Shown piece after piece: positions 32,964 through 41,331 of a DNA stretch of 64,000 bases (its first letter is position 1; each line of letters opens with the position of its first letter). This DNA comes from Christiangramia oceanisediminis (GTDB lineage Bacteria > Bacteroidota > Bacteroidia > Flavobacteriales > Flavobacteriaceae): positions 124,001 through 188,000 of the forward strand of contig NZ_JANCNS010000003.1 in assembly GCF_022570735.2 (NCBI RefSeq). Reading direction: 5' to 3'. Under the pieces are notes generated by a model that was given only the letters and a program-made list of their open reading frames with translations, was not told where the DNA came from and did not search any database. The position numbers and the translations under genes are program-made.

Positions 32964-33884
32964 TTAATCTTCTTTACCAGCCTGGAACAGAAAGTCCTTT
33001 TCAGCTTTACTCAAGCTGTCATAACCACTTTTGCTGATCTTATCTAAAATGGCATCAACTTTCTTCTGTTTATCATTCTTGTTCATGGCGCTAGACCGGG
33101 TCCTGGACCGGGTTGGTCGAGCAGGCCGGCTGGAGGTTTTATCAGAACGGTGTACCGTTCTCATTCTCGCCTTCTTTTCTCTTGGTTTGAACAGAGATGA
33201 AAAGAAATCCATGATATTTTCAAACCATTTCCCGATATCATTTCCTTTTCTAAGTTGATTGGTATACAAATAACCAAGGGCGGCACCACCAAGGTGTGCC
33301 AGGTGACCGCCAGCATTCCCCATTGGGATCTGGATGATATCGATAACCACCAGGAAAGCAGCGATCCACCAGAACTTTACGCTTCCCAGTAGAAATAAGC
33401 GCACCCTCATATTCGGAATATGGGAGGCAATACCAATTAGAACAGCCATTACCCCGGCCGAAGCGCCCATCAGATAAGAGCGGCCGGTCCCCTGGAAAGC
33501 AGGAAACAGGTTATAACTAAGCATATATACCAGCGCCCCTATTAAAACACCCAGGAAATAATAATTAAGCAAACGTTTGGGAGAAAAATAATTCAGAAAA
33601 TAGATGCCTGAAAAATAAAGAATAAGCATATTCCCAATGATATGCCAAAGCCCGCTATGCAAAAACGAGTAGGTTATAATAGACCAGGGCTTAAAAAGAA
33701 ATTCACCGGGTTCCTTTGGGAAAACGAACCATTCCACCAGAAAATCTGAAGGCAAATTAAAAAGAAAGGCTATGGTCCTGAACAAAAAGAACAAAATAAA
33801 GACCAGCACATTGATCGCAATGAGCTTTTCTGTAACCGTAGCGGTCTGGATCTTATATCTGAACTTGTCTGATGATCTCATCAA
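32964..33884 (-). CDS. Rhomboid intramembrane serine protease with C-terminal DUF6576-like tail
   Basis: A 306-residue polytopic protease. The catalytic serine is in GASAGVMAVLIG and the histidine in GGHLAHLGGAALGY; the helix with HSGLWHIIGNMLILYFSG carries the conserved loop and Asn. The C-terminal 70 residues are basic and end in DAILDKISKSGYDSLSKAEK, a small helical tail common in Bacteroidota rhomboids. It overlaps the preceding rhomboid gene by 4 bp (translational coupling). Confidence 0.92.
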   Translation of the reverse strand: MMRSSDKFRYKIQTATVTEKLIAINVLVFILFFLFRTIAFLFNLPSDFLVEWFVFPKEPGEFLFKPWSIITYSFLHSGLWHIIGNMLILYFSGIYFLNYFSPKRLLNYYFLGVLIGALVYMLSYNLFPAFQGTGRSYLMGASAGVMAVLIGIASHIPNMRVRLFLLGSVKFWWIAAFLVVIDIIQIPMGNAGGHLAHLGGAALGYLYTNQLRKGNDIGKWFENIMDFFSSLFKPREKKARMRTVHRSDKTSSRPARPTRSRTRSSAMNKNDKQKKVDAILDKISKSGYDSLSKAEKDFLFQAGKED

Positions 33885-34642
33885 TACCAGCGATTGTCGT
33901 TAAACTGATTTTTCTTCCAGTAATACATCATTAGAAATCCGAATAGCGCCCCTCCAATATGTGCAAAATGCGCAATGGATCCTCCAAATATCGAATAACC
34001 GGTAACACCTGAAAACAAATCTAAGGCAATTAATCCGGGAATAAAATACTTGGCCTTAATTGGAACCGGAACAAATAAAAGAAAGAGTTGAACATTAGGA
34101 AACATCATCCCAAATGCAACCAGTATCCCGTAGATCGCTCCAGAGGCACCAACGGCCGGTGTTGCATAAGACTCCACCATGGAACCGATCGCATCGGCAT
34201 CCAGCCCGGATGGATAACTATACTGCCCGGTTGCTGCCGCCGATCTCGCCGCTTCCTGAAGAAAATCGGCTACTTCGGCCGGGGTATATCCAATGCCCAG
34301 TAATTCATTAGCACCGTTCTGGTATGCATAGAAATTTACAAGTGTATGTAAAAATGCCGCACCAATTCCGGCTCCAAAATAGAAAATAAGGAATCGCTTT
34401 TGTCCCAGCATTTGTTCAATAGGACTTCCAAAGGCCCACAGGGCGTACATATTGAAAAGAATATGCATAAATCCGCCATGCATGAACATATGGGTTACGA
34501 TTTGCCATACCTGGAAGTTTGGATTCTTCACAAACCACAGTGCAAAATATTCGTAAGCCTGTTGCCCTAATAACTGACTCCCGATAAAGAAAATTACATT
34601 TATGATCAATAAAACCTTTACGGTTTCAGTCATTCTTCCCAT
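33881..34642 (-). CDS. Rhomboid intramembrane serine protease
   Basis: A 253-residue protease. The catalytic Ser is in GASGAIYGILVAFG and the His in IAHFAHIGGALFGF; HMFMHGGFMHILFNMYALW is the conserved second-helix region. It starts at an ATG sharing one base with the mutL stop (TAATG) and overlaps the next rhomboid by 4 bp. An alternative start at MTETVK, three residues in, is equally possible. Confidence 0.92.
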   Translation of the reverse strand: MGRMTETVKVLLIINVIFFIGSQLLGQQAYEYFALWFVKNPNFQVWQIVTHMFMHGGFMHILFNMYALWAFGSPIEQMLGQKRFLIFYFGAGIGAAFLHTLVNFYAYQNGANELLGIGYTPAEVADFLQEAARSAAATGQYSYPSGLDADAIGSMVESYATPAVGASGAIYGILVAFGMMFPNVQLFLLFVPVPIKAKYFIPGLIALDLFSGVTGYSIFGGSIAHFAHIGGALFGFLMMYYWKKNQFNDNRWY

Positions 34643-36498
34643 TAAGCAAATTTTTTGTCCAGCTCATCAACCGAAACGGTCGTGAACACGGTTTTATTAA
34701 AAGGGCTTAAGCCCGGCTCCTTACAGGCGAACAATTTGTTCACGATATGCTGCTGTTCTACGGTATTCAGCAAAGTTCCGGAACGCACCGCCATGGAATT
34801 CGCCAGTGACTTTGCCAGCAGATCTGTCTGAGAAAAGCCGTTATCCGGCACATCCTTCTCAAAATCGGCAAGCAACTGTTCAAGTAAAATTTGTACCTCG
34901 CTCTCCGAGATCATGGTAGGAATTCCGGTGATCTCCACCTCTCCTCTCGCGATCTCGGCAAAGATGAACCCGGTTTGTTCCAGTGATTCCTTAAGGTCCT
35001 TCAGCATCTCGATTTCATGGTTATTGAACTGAAGCCTTAAAGGAAATAAAAGCTGCTGACTTACTGCAGCAGAAACTGTTATATTTTTCAAAAGTTCCTC
35101 GTAAAGAATGCGGGTATGTGCCCGATGTTGATCAATGACCAGGATCCCGCTCTTCAGGGTGGAAACGATGAATTTCTTCTGAAGCTGAAAAGTAGACTTT
35201 TCAGGTCCTTCTTCCTTGGAACCAAAAAGATTTCCGGTTACTTCCTCGCTTTCGAATTCAATTTGTTTGATATCAACATCCGTTTCGGTTTCCTGCTGCA
35301 TCCCAGAATACAGGCTTTCCCATTGTGCTGGTTTTTCACGCCGAAAACTTTGAGTAGTTCCTCCTGAATAAGATTGCTTTGGATATTCATTCTGGAACGG
35401 GTTGAAATTGCGATCCACTTCAACCTGGGGCGCGCTGGCGTCCTTATTCTTGAATTCATAAGGAGTATCCAGTTCAGAATCCCTTTCAAAATCCAGTACC
35501 GGCGCCACGTTGAATTGACCAAGACTATGCTTGATGGCACTTTTCAGGATCGCGTACAACGCATGCTCGTCGTCAAATTTGATCTCGGTCTTGGTTGGAT
35601 GTATATTGATGTCTATTGACTTGGGATCTACCTCGAGATATAGAAAATAAGTTGGATAGCTCTTCTCTTTCAGTAAACCGTCAAAAGAAGCCACTACAGC
35701 GTGGTTCAAATATGGACTCTTGATAAACCGGTTATTTACGAAGAAGAACTGCTCTCCCCTGCTCTTTTTAGCAAATTCAGGTTTTCCAACAAAACCGGAG
35801 ATCTTTACGATCTCGGTATCCTCTTCAACCGGAACCAGTTTTTCATTGGTCTTTCCTCCAAGTATATTGGTGATACGCTGGCGAAAATTGGTTGGAGGCA
35901 GTTGGAACAATTCACTCCCGTTATGGATGAGCGAAAAGCTGATATCGGGATGAGCGAGTGCTACCCGCTGAAATTCATCGATGATATGCCGGGTTTCTAC
36001 ATTATCTGATTTCAGGAAGTTTCTTCGTGCCGGAATATTATAAAAGAGATTCTTAACACAAATACTGGTTCCTTTTGGTGTCACGCAGGGATCCTGGGAA
36101 ACCACCTCACTGCCCTCGATCTTTATGCAGGTTCCAACTTCATCCTCTTCGGTTTTTGTCTTCAGTTCAACATGGGCGATCGCAGCTATGGAAGCTAGTG
36201 CTTCCCCGCGAAATCCTTTTGTTTTTAGACTGAAAAGGTCATCTGCAAGTTTGATCTTGGAGGTTGCATGGCGTTCAAAACACATGCGCGCATCGGTTAA
36301 TCCCATTCCCTGACCGTCATCAACGATCTGGATCAGGGTTTTACCGGCATCCTTGATGACCACCTGGATACGGCTAGCCTTTGCGTCTATTGAATTTTCG
36401 AGAAGTTCTTTTATTACTGAGGCCGGACGTTGCACCACTTCACCCGCAGCGATCTGGTTGGCAACGTGATCGGGCAACAATTGAATAATGTTACTCAT
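34642..36498 (-). CDS. mutL: DNA mismatch repair protein MutL
   Basis: A 618-residue GHKL ATPase that couples MutS recognition to repair. N-terminal motifs are KELLENSIDAKA, IVDDGQGMG, and TKGFRGEALASIAAI; the C-terminal dimerisation domain covers roughly 430-618. The endonuclease motif DQHA(x)2E(x)4E is changed to DQHRAHTRILYEE and the CPHGRP-type metal motif is not recognisable, so nicking activity is doubtful. It begins directly after the small membrane-protein gene and shares one base with the following rhomboid gene. Confidence 0.96.
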   Translation of the reverse strand: MSNIIQLLPDHVANQIAAGEVVQRPASVIKELLENSIDAKASRIQVVIKDAGKTLIQIVDDGQGMGLTDARMCFERHATSKIKLADDLFSLKTKGFRGEALASIAAIAHVELKTKTEEDEVGTCIKIEGSEVVSQDPCVTPKGTSICVKNLFYNIPARRNFLKSDNVETRHIIDEFQRVALAHPDISFSLIHNGSELFQLPPTNFRQRITNILGGKTNEKLVPVEEDTEIVKISGFVGKPEFAKKSRGEQFFFVNNRFIKSPYLNHAVVASFDGLLKEKSYPTYFLYLEVDPKSIDINIHPTKTEIKFDDEHALYAILKSAIKHSLGQFNVAPVLDFERDSELDTPYEFKNKDASAPQVEVDRNFNPFQNEYPKQSYSGGTTQSFRREKPAQWESLYSGMQQETETDVDIKQIEFESEEVTGNLFGSKEEGPEKSTFQLQKKFIVSTLKSGILVIDQHRAHTRILYEELLKNITVSAAVSQQLLFPLRLQFNNHEIEMLKDLKESLEQTGFIFAEIARGEVEITGIPTMISESEVQILLEQLLADFEKDVPDNGFSQTDLLAKSLANSMAVRSGTLLNTVEQQHIVNKLFACKEPGLSPFNKTVFTTVSVDELDKKFA

Positions 36499-36792
36499 TT
36501 AACGGGGGTTCGAGAAAATGGACAAATCAAAATCTAGTATCCACAAACAAATGAAGAGTAAAATAATTATGATATAGAGGACCCTTTTATTGATGCTTCG
36601 GTTCCCTCGAGTGCGGCTCGCCTTCCTGGCTTCGGCCCACTGGGATCCAAAATCTATGGAATTGGTAGCCTCCCTGTATTTGTTGAATTTTGAATCAAAG
36701 TCATAGATATTGCCGGTATCCTTCCCCTTATAATATCGAGGGGTATAATTATACCTGCTGTTTTTCCTGACTTTATAAAAATTGATCTTCAA
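36499..36792 (-). CDS. Small single-pass membrane protein of unknown function
   Basis: A 97-residue protein, very rich in Arg, Lys, Tyr and Asn over residues 1-68, then a single C-terminal helix (about 69-90, RVLYIIIILLFICLWILDFD). The orientation rule suggests the basic part stays in the cytosol. I recognise no domain. It stands between ribH and mutL, touching mutL with no spacing. Its neighbours give no clear hint of function. Confidence 0.7.
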   Translation of the reverse strand: MKINFYKVRKNSRYNYTPRYYKGKDTGNIYDFDSKFNKYREATNSIDFGSQWAEARKASRTRGNRSINKRVLYIIIILLFICLWILDFDLSIFSNPR

Positions 36793-36906
36793 AACTGTGG
36801 AGTGTTTGCTGTTCCAAATTTACTCAAAATGCTTCAGAATTCCGAAGCCTTCAGGTATTAAAAAAGCAATAACAATGCCGTTTTGAAAAATTGAAGGAAT
36901 TAGGCT

Positions 36907-37413
36907 TTACTCCTTGAAGAATTTTGCGTCTTTCCTTAGCTGTGCCATTTTAATGGCGGCAATGGCTGCTTCGGTTCCCTTATTCCCATGCTTTCCACCG
37001 CTCCTGGCCCTGGATTGCTCGATATTATTATCGGTAAGTACGCAAAAGATAACAGGAATATCATTCTGAACATTCAGATCCTTGATCCCCTGGGTCACTC
37101 CTTCGCAAACAAAGTCGAAATGCTTGGTTTCACCCTGGATCACGCTTCCAACAGCGATCACGGCGTCCAGCATATCGAAGCTTTCCTGCATCTTCTTACA
37201 GCCATAGATGAGTTCGAAACTGCCTGGAACATTCCAGCGAACTATATTTTCTTTAAGAACACCATTCTCTATAAAAGCATCAAAAGCACCCTGGAAAAGG
37301 CCTTCGGTTATTTCATCATTCCATTCAGAAACAACGATCCCAAACCGAAAGTTCTTCGCGTTTGGGATCGAGTTTTTATCGTATTCTGATAAGTTCTTAG
37401 CTTCTGTAGCCAT
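36907..37413 (-). CDS. ribH: 6,7-dimethyl-8-ribityllumazine synthase
   Basis: A 168-residue riboflavin-pathway enzyme that condenses a pyrimidinedione with dihydroxybutanone phosphate. Visible family motifs are FRFGIVVSEWNDEITEGL, NVPGSFELIYGCKKM, AVIAVGSVIQGETKHFDFVC (with the catalytic His region) and PVIFCVLTDNNIEQSRARSG. Length and motifs match icosahedral-type synthases. Four bases downstream of the TPR gene; other rib genes are not in the window. Confidence 0.95.
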   Translation of the reverse strand: MATEAKNLSEYDKNSIPNAKNFRFGIVVSEWNDEITEGLFQGAFDAFIENGVLKENIVRWNVPGSFELIYGCKKMQESFDMLDAVIAVGSVIQGETKHFDFVCEGVTQGIKDLNVQNDIPVIFCVLTDNNIEQSRARSGGKHGNKGTEAAIAAIKMAQLRKDAKFFKE

Positions 37414-37417
37414 ATAA

Positions 37418-38188
37418 TTATTGCTTGGCGCGAGCCTGGCCTAAGTAAACAGGCACTTTTTCGGCTTCGGGCGCATCTGGATATTCATCTTCGATCTCCA
37501 GAAGATATTCTTCTGCAGCATCAACCTCTCCTAACTGAATGGCAGTAATGGCAGCTTTCAAAAGGAATCTTGGAGTAGTGAATGAGTTAGATCTCATTTC
37601 TGCAGCTTTTTCGTAGTAACCTAAAGCTTCTTCAGGCTGATCTAGCTGAAGAAACGCATCTCCAATTCCACCGGTAGCAAGTGCCGAAAAGATCTCGTCA
37701 TCACTATTGAACGATTCCAACTGCTCGATAGCCTCCTGGTATTTTCCAGTTCTTAAGAAAGCGAAACCTGCGTTGTAATGTGCAAGATTTGCCGCATCGG
37801 TTCCACCATAATTATCGATAATATCCAAAAATCCATATTTTCCTTCTCCACCGTTAAGGGCTAGATTATAAAGTGAATCGCTCTGCGCTCCACTGGCTCT
37901 TAATGCAGATGCCATATAATCCTGGGCCTGCGCCATTTCATTCGCAGCCTCTGTTTGTTTTGGCTCAAGGATAAATCGGTTATAACCTAAATACCCAAGA
38001 ACAACCACTATAGCAACCCCAACAATAATGTAGATATACTTTTGATTATCGGCCACCCAGGTTTCCGTCTTACTGGCACTTTCATCCAGCGTATTAAAAA
38101 CCTCTGCAGTTGTTGATTCTTCCTCAACCGCTTTCTGTCTCTCTTCCTTATTAGAAGGCTTGTGTCCTCTTTTCTTGTACGTTGCCAT
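37418..38188 (-). CDS. Membrane-anchored TPR protein (YfgM-like)
   Basis: A 256-residue protein. A charged N-terminal tail (about 1-45), one membrane helix (about 50-70, YIYIIVGVAIVVVLGYLGYN) and a periplasmic TPR domain, with repeats visible at AHYNAGFAFLRTGKYQEAIE, GDAFLQLDQPEEALGYYEKA and FLLKAAITAIQLGEVDAAEE. The layout resembles YfgM, a periplasmic chaperone partner of the Sec translocon. First gene of the operon running down to 31929; a -7-like box lies just upstream. Confidence 0.82.
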   Translation of the reverse strand: MATYKKRGHKPSNKEERQKAVEEESTTAEVFNTLDESASKTETWVADNQKYIYIIVGVAIVVVLGYLGYNRFILEPKQTEAANEMAQAQDYMASALRASGAQSDSLYNLALNGGEGKYGFLDIIDNYGGTDAANLAHYNAGFAFLRTGKYQEAIEQLESFNSDDEIFSALATGGIGDAFLQLDQPEEALGYYEKAAEMRSNSFTTPRFLLKAAITAIQLGEVDAAEEYLLEIEDEYPDAPEAEKVPVYLGQARAKQ

Positions 38189-38208
38189 AAAAATTTGTTA
38201 ATGCGTGG

Positions 38209-38216
38209 CAAAAATA
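38209..38216 (-). promoter_or_regulatory. Probable -7 box before the TPR-ribH-mutL operon
   Basis: On the minus strand this reads TATTTTTG, fitting TAnnTTTG, 20 bases before the ATG at 38188. No clear TTG at the -33 position. Confidence 0.45.
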
Positions 38217-38334
38217 TAATTTTTTGTGAAAATTAAAAGGGAAAATATTTGTATTTTTTGAATAATTTCGGGTCCTTTTGGAGCGCAAAAAAGCCCTCGA
38301 TTTTTAATTAATTCCAGCTGAATTACAGCACTTT

Positions 38335-39414
38335 ATGCATTTAAAAAATCTTAGCCTGCTTAATTATAAGAACCTTAAGTCGGCTGAATTTGACTTTGAT
38401 GAAAAAATCAACTGCCTGGTTGGCAACAACGGGGTGGGAAAAACCAATGTCCTGGACAGCATTTATCTTCTTTCTTTCGGAAAAAGTTATTTCAACCCGG
38501 TCACTTCCCAGAACATCAATCACGATTCCGTTTTTTTTGTGGTAGAAGGTGAATTCCTGAAAAACGAGAAGCCAGAACGAATCCTGGTCAGTGCCAAAAA
38601 AGGTCAGAAAAAGATCATTAAACGAAACAATAAGGCCTACGACAAGGTTAGCGACCATATTGGCTTTATTCCCACAGTGATCATATCCCCGGCAGATCGC
38701 GACCTGATCATTGAAGGTTCAGAAACCAGGAGAAAATTCATCGACGGGGTGATCTCCCAAAGCGACCATGCTTACCTGGATAAATTATTGCAGTATACCA
38801 AGCTCGTCTCCCAAAGGAATTCACTTTTAAAATATTTTGCGGCCAATAACACCTTTGAACGTGACACCCTAGAAGTTTATAACCTCCAAATGAGCAGCCT
38901 GGGACAGGAGCTTTTTGAAAAAAGAAAGGCTTTTCTAAAAGAGTTCATCCCTATCTTCAATAAGAGGTACGGGGATATTACCAATAATAAGGAGACGGTT
39001 CATATTAACTATAAGAGTCAGCTTTTTGATTCCTCACTGTCCAGTCTTCTGGAAGAGAATCTTCAAAAAGACATGACGCTTCAATACACTTCAGTAGGCA
39101 CTCATAAGGATGACCTGAGTTTTGAGATCGAGGAGCATCCCATAAAAAAATTCGGTTCGCAGGGACAGCAGAAGTCTTTCCTGATCGCGCTGAAACTGGC
39201 TCAATTCGATTTCATTAAACAAATAAGCAATGTGAATCCCATATTGCTACTGGATGACATATTCGATAAACTGGATGAGAACCGGGTGGCGCATATCGTG
39301 GCCCTGGTAGCCACCGATGAGCTGGGACAGATCTTTTTGAGCGATACCCATGCCGACAGGACCGAAAAAGTGGTAAAAAGCAGTAATCAATCTTATAAAA
39401 TATTCAAGCTTTGA
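38335..39414 (+). CDS. recF: DNA replication and repair protein RecF
   Basis: A 359-residue SMC-like ATPase for loading RecA at gaps. The Walker A motif is [12 protein letters not shown] (about 29-40), the ABC signature region is [20 protein letters not shown] and Walker B is [15 protein letters not shown]. The N-terminal [20 protein letters not shown] is typical. Divergent from the TPR operon. Its stop overlaps the TTG start of the next gene by four bases. Confidence 0.96.
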   Translation: MHLKNLSLLNYKNLKSAEFDFDEKINCLVGNNGVGKTNVLDSIYLLSFGKSYFNPVTSQNINHDSVFFVVEGEFLKNEKPERILVSAKKGQKKIIKRNNKAYDKVSDHIGFIPTVIISPADRDLIIEGSETRRKFIDGVISQSDHAYLDKLLQYTKLVSQRNSLLKYFAANNTFERDTLEVYNLQMSSLGQELFEKRKAFLKEFIPIFNKRYGDITNNKETVHINYKSQLFDSSLSSLLEENLQKDMTLQYTSVGTHKDDLSFEIEEHPIKKFGSQGQQKSFLIALKLAQFDFIKQISNVNPILLLDDIFDKLDENRVAHIVALVATDELGQIFLSDTHADRTEKVVKSSNQSYKIFKL

Positions 39415-39851
39415 AGAAGTACATTTTCATTTTAAGCCTTGTCGTCTTGTGTTCATGCACGGGCAATGATCCGCAGGAACAGCTTAAGAACCTTAATGGT
39501 TACTGGATGATCGAAAAGGTGGAACTGGAAAATGATTCGGTAGTCGAATTCAGTTTAAGCCAGTATGTAGATTATATAGAGATTGAAGATTCGGTAGGCT
39601 TCAGAAAAAAATTACAGCCACAGTTTGGTGGGAAATACCTGGCTACCGATGATGCCGAAAAATTAAAATACCGAATCGAAGATGATCGTTTGATCCTGTC
39701 CTATTCTACCGCTTTCGACAGTTGGGAAGAAGAAGTTCTAACCGCCAGCGAAGAGGAACTGGTAGTAAGGAACGAGGACGAAAAAACTTACTACTACAAA
39801 AAATATGAACCTATCATAATTGAAAGCGATGAAGAAACGGAGAAAGAATGA
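39411..39851 (+). CDS. Small lipoprotein, possibly lipocalin-like
   Basis: A 146-residue predicted lipoprotein starting at a TTG that overlaps the recF stop (TTGA). Signal and lipobox are [17 protein letters not shown]. The mature part begins [20 protein letters not shown], the GxW opening typical of small lipocalin-like domains, with alternating strand pattern and a very acidic C-terminus. Fold assignment is tentative and no ligand can be inferred. Confidence 0.65.
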   Translation: MKKYIFILSLVVLCSCTGNDPQEQLKNLNGYWMIEKVELENDSVVEFSLSQYVDYIEIEDSVGFRKKLQPQFGGKYLATDDAEKLKYRIEDDRLILSYSTAFDSWEEEVLTASEEELVVRNEDEKTYYYKKYEPIIIESDEETEKE

Positions 39852-40131
39852 GGAAATGAAACTTGGCGATTTGCTAAAAAGTTTCGTGGATGAAAATAAG
39901 CTGGATAAGAAGGGCCTGAACCAGGTCAAGGTGAGGGATGTCTGGAACAGCCAGATGGGACCTGCAATAGAGAAATACACCACGAACTTAATGCTGAAGA
40001 ATGACACACTTTATGTACAGCTAAGTTCCTCGGTTTTAAGAGAAGAGTTGAGCTATGGAAAGGAGAAGATCATCAGGAATCTGAATGAAGAAATGGGCCA
40101 GGAGATCATTTCCAAGCTGGTCTTGAGATAA
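39829..40131 (+). CDS. DUF721/DciA-family protein
   Basis: A 100-residue basic protein. I prefer the ATG at 39829; a TTG at 39820 adds three residues. It overlaps the lipoprotein gene by 23 bp. KLGDLLKSFVDENKLDKKG, VRDVWNSQMGPAIEKYTTNL and LYVQLSSSVLREELSYGK are the DUF721 pattern. Members such as DciA help load the replicative helicase, and the vicinity of recF is a common location for the family. Role here is inferred from family and context. Confidence 0.82.
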   Translation: MKKRRKNEEMKLGDLLKSFVDENKLDKKGLNQVKVRDVWNSQMGPAIEKYTTNLMLKNDTLYVQLSSSVLREELSYGKEKIIRNLNEEMGQEIISKLVLR

Positions 40132-40146
40132 TTAAACACCAAAGAC

Positions 40147-40380
40147 ATGAAGCATAATGCAAAAGTATTCCTGATCTATTTTATTTCCTTTATTGTAATA
40201 TTTTCGATTTTCAGGTTTTTGATCGGGTACCTTTTCCCTGACCTGGAACATATATATCTGCTTATTTCTACGGCGATCATAACGGTGATCTTATCACCAA
40301 AACTGGATAGAGCCAAAGACGGGGATGGAACCCGCTACCAGTTAAGATGGATTTTCAAAAAGGAACCTATCATGAAATAA
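40147..40380 (+). CDS. Small two-helix membrane protein, unknown function
   Basis: A 77-residue protein with two hydrophobic segments (about 7-29, VFLIYFISFIVIFSIFRFLI, and about 36-51, HIYLLISTAIITVILS) and a basic C-terminal tail (LRWIFKKEPIMK). No domain recognised. It is 15 bp behind the DUF721 gene and probably co-transcribed with recF; a repeat array begins just after its stop. Confidence 0.65.
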   Translation: MKHNAKVFLIYFISFIVIFSIFRFLIGYLFPDLEHIYLLISTAIITVILSPKLDRAKDGDGTRYQLRWIFKKEPIMK

Positions 40381-40394
40381 TGGTTCGGGTGGAT

Positions 40395-40770
40395 AGGCCT
40401 CTACTCTCCTTCCACTACGCTCAGGACAAGCTGCTCGGCCAGAGATTTCAAAAAAGGTCATTGCGAAGGAGCAACGCGACTGAGGCAATCCCTTATGAAA
40501 TCCGGGATTTTTAAAGATTACTTCGCTTCGCTCGTAATGACCCCCCAGACTAAAAAAGTAGGCCTCGACTCTCCTTCGACTACGCTCAGGACAAGCTGCT
40601 CGGCCTGACAGGTACGAAGTCATTGCGAAGGGGCAGCGCGATTGAAGCAATCCATATTTAATTCTACCCAGGTTGAGATTACTTCGCTTCGCTCGTAATG
40701 ACTCCCAGACTTAAAAATTAGGCCTCTACTCTCCTTCGACTACGCTCAGGACAAGCTGCTCGGCCTGACA
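40395..40770. repeat. Composite tandem repeat, about 160 bp period
   Basis: Three word blocks alternate. Block A (CTCTCCTTCGACTACGCTCA plus GGACAAGCTGCTCGGCC) is at 40395-40440, 40560-40609 and 40720-40770. Block B (GTCATTGCGAAGGAGCAACG ...) is at 40457-40492 and 40619-40653. Block C (ATTACTTCGCTTCGCTCGTA) is at about 40517-40541 and 40678-40702. The order A-B-C-A-B-C-A gives 2.3 copies. Open frames across it are artefacts of the repeat. It fills the convergent gap between the recF run and ndk, and no gene lies in 40381-40839. Confidence 0.85.
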
Positions 40771-40785
40771 TCATAATTAAACACA

Positions 40786-40820
40786 TAAAAAAACCGGACC
40801 CAAAAGGCCCGGTTTTCTTA
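40786..40820 (-). terminator. Terminator of ndk
   Basis: Stem AACCGGACC (40792-40800) with GGCCCGGTT (40806-40814), one G-T wobble on the minus strand, loop of five, followed by seven T in the minus direction. Confidence 0.85.
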
Positions 40821-40839
40821 TAGTATTGAAATTGTTCTT

Positions 40840-41259
40840 TTAGAACATCTCTCTTCCTGCAAAATGGAAAGCACCTTCAATTTGTGCGTTCTCATCGCTA
40901 TCACTTCCGTGAACAGCATTTTCTCCAATGCTCTTCGCATATTTTTTTCTGATAGTTCCTTCAGCAGCCTCCTCAGGGTTAGTCGCACCAATAAGGGTTC
41001 TGAAATCTTCTACAGCATTGTCTTTCTCAAGAATAGCCGCAACAATAGGACCTCTGGTCATGAATTCAACCAATTCGCCAAAGAATGGACGCTCCTTATG
41101 GATCGCATAAAAAGTCTCAGCATCTCTCTGAGTCATTTGAGTAAGCTTCATCGCTACGATTCTGAATCCAGAAGCTGTGATCTGTTCTAATATTCCACCA
41201 ATATGCCCGTCTTCAACTGCATCTGGCTTGATCATGGTGAATGTTCTATTTCCTGCCAT
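40840..41259 (-). CDS. ndk: Nucleoside diphosphate kinase
   Basis: A 139-residue enzyme that equalises nucleoside triphosphate pools through a phosphohistidine. [19 protein letters not shown] is the nucleotide-binding opening and the active-site block is [20 protein letters not shown] with the catalytic His. Length is normal. It has the clearest promoter of the window upstream and its own terminator. Confidence 0.97.
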   Translation of the reverse strand: MAGNRTFTMIKPDAVEDGHIGGILEQITASGFRIVAMKLTQMTQRDAETFYAIHKERPFFGELVEFMTRGPIVAAILEKDNAVEDFRTLIGATNPEEAAEGTIRKKYAKSIGENAVHGSDSDENAQIEGAFHFAGREMF

Positions 41260-41281
41260 TGTATGGTTTTTAAATTTAGTG

Positions 41282-41311
41282 CAAAAGTAACTAATTCCTT
41301 CCCATTTGCAA
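41282..41311 (-). promoter_or_regulatory. Consensus Bacteroidota promoter of ndk
   Basis: On the minus strand: TTG (complement of 41309-41311), 19 bases, then TACTTTTG (complement of 41282-41289). This is a full match to TTG-N17-23-TAnnTTTG, the primary sigma factor promoter of this phylum. It lies 23 bases before the ATG at 41259. Confidence 0.75.
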
Positions 41312-41331
41312 GGTCTTTCAGGCTGAATGTT

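Noticed and set aside
40342-40650. Open frame of 102 codons on the minus strand across the 40.4 kb repeats
   Set aside because: Its sequence is just the repeat words translated (GRAACPERS... occurs twice), with no independent protein character.
40395-40770. CRISPR array
   Set aside because: Repeat spacing is about 160 bp, the intervening text is itself repeated, and no cas gene is present.
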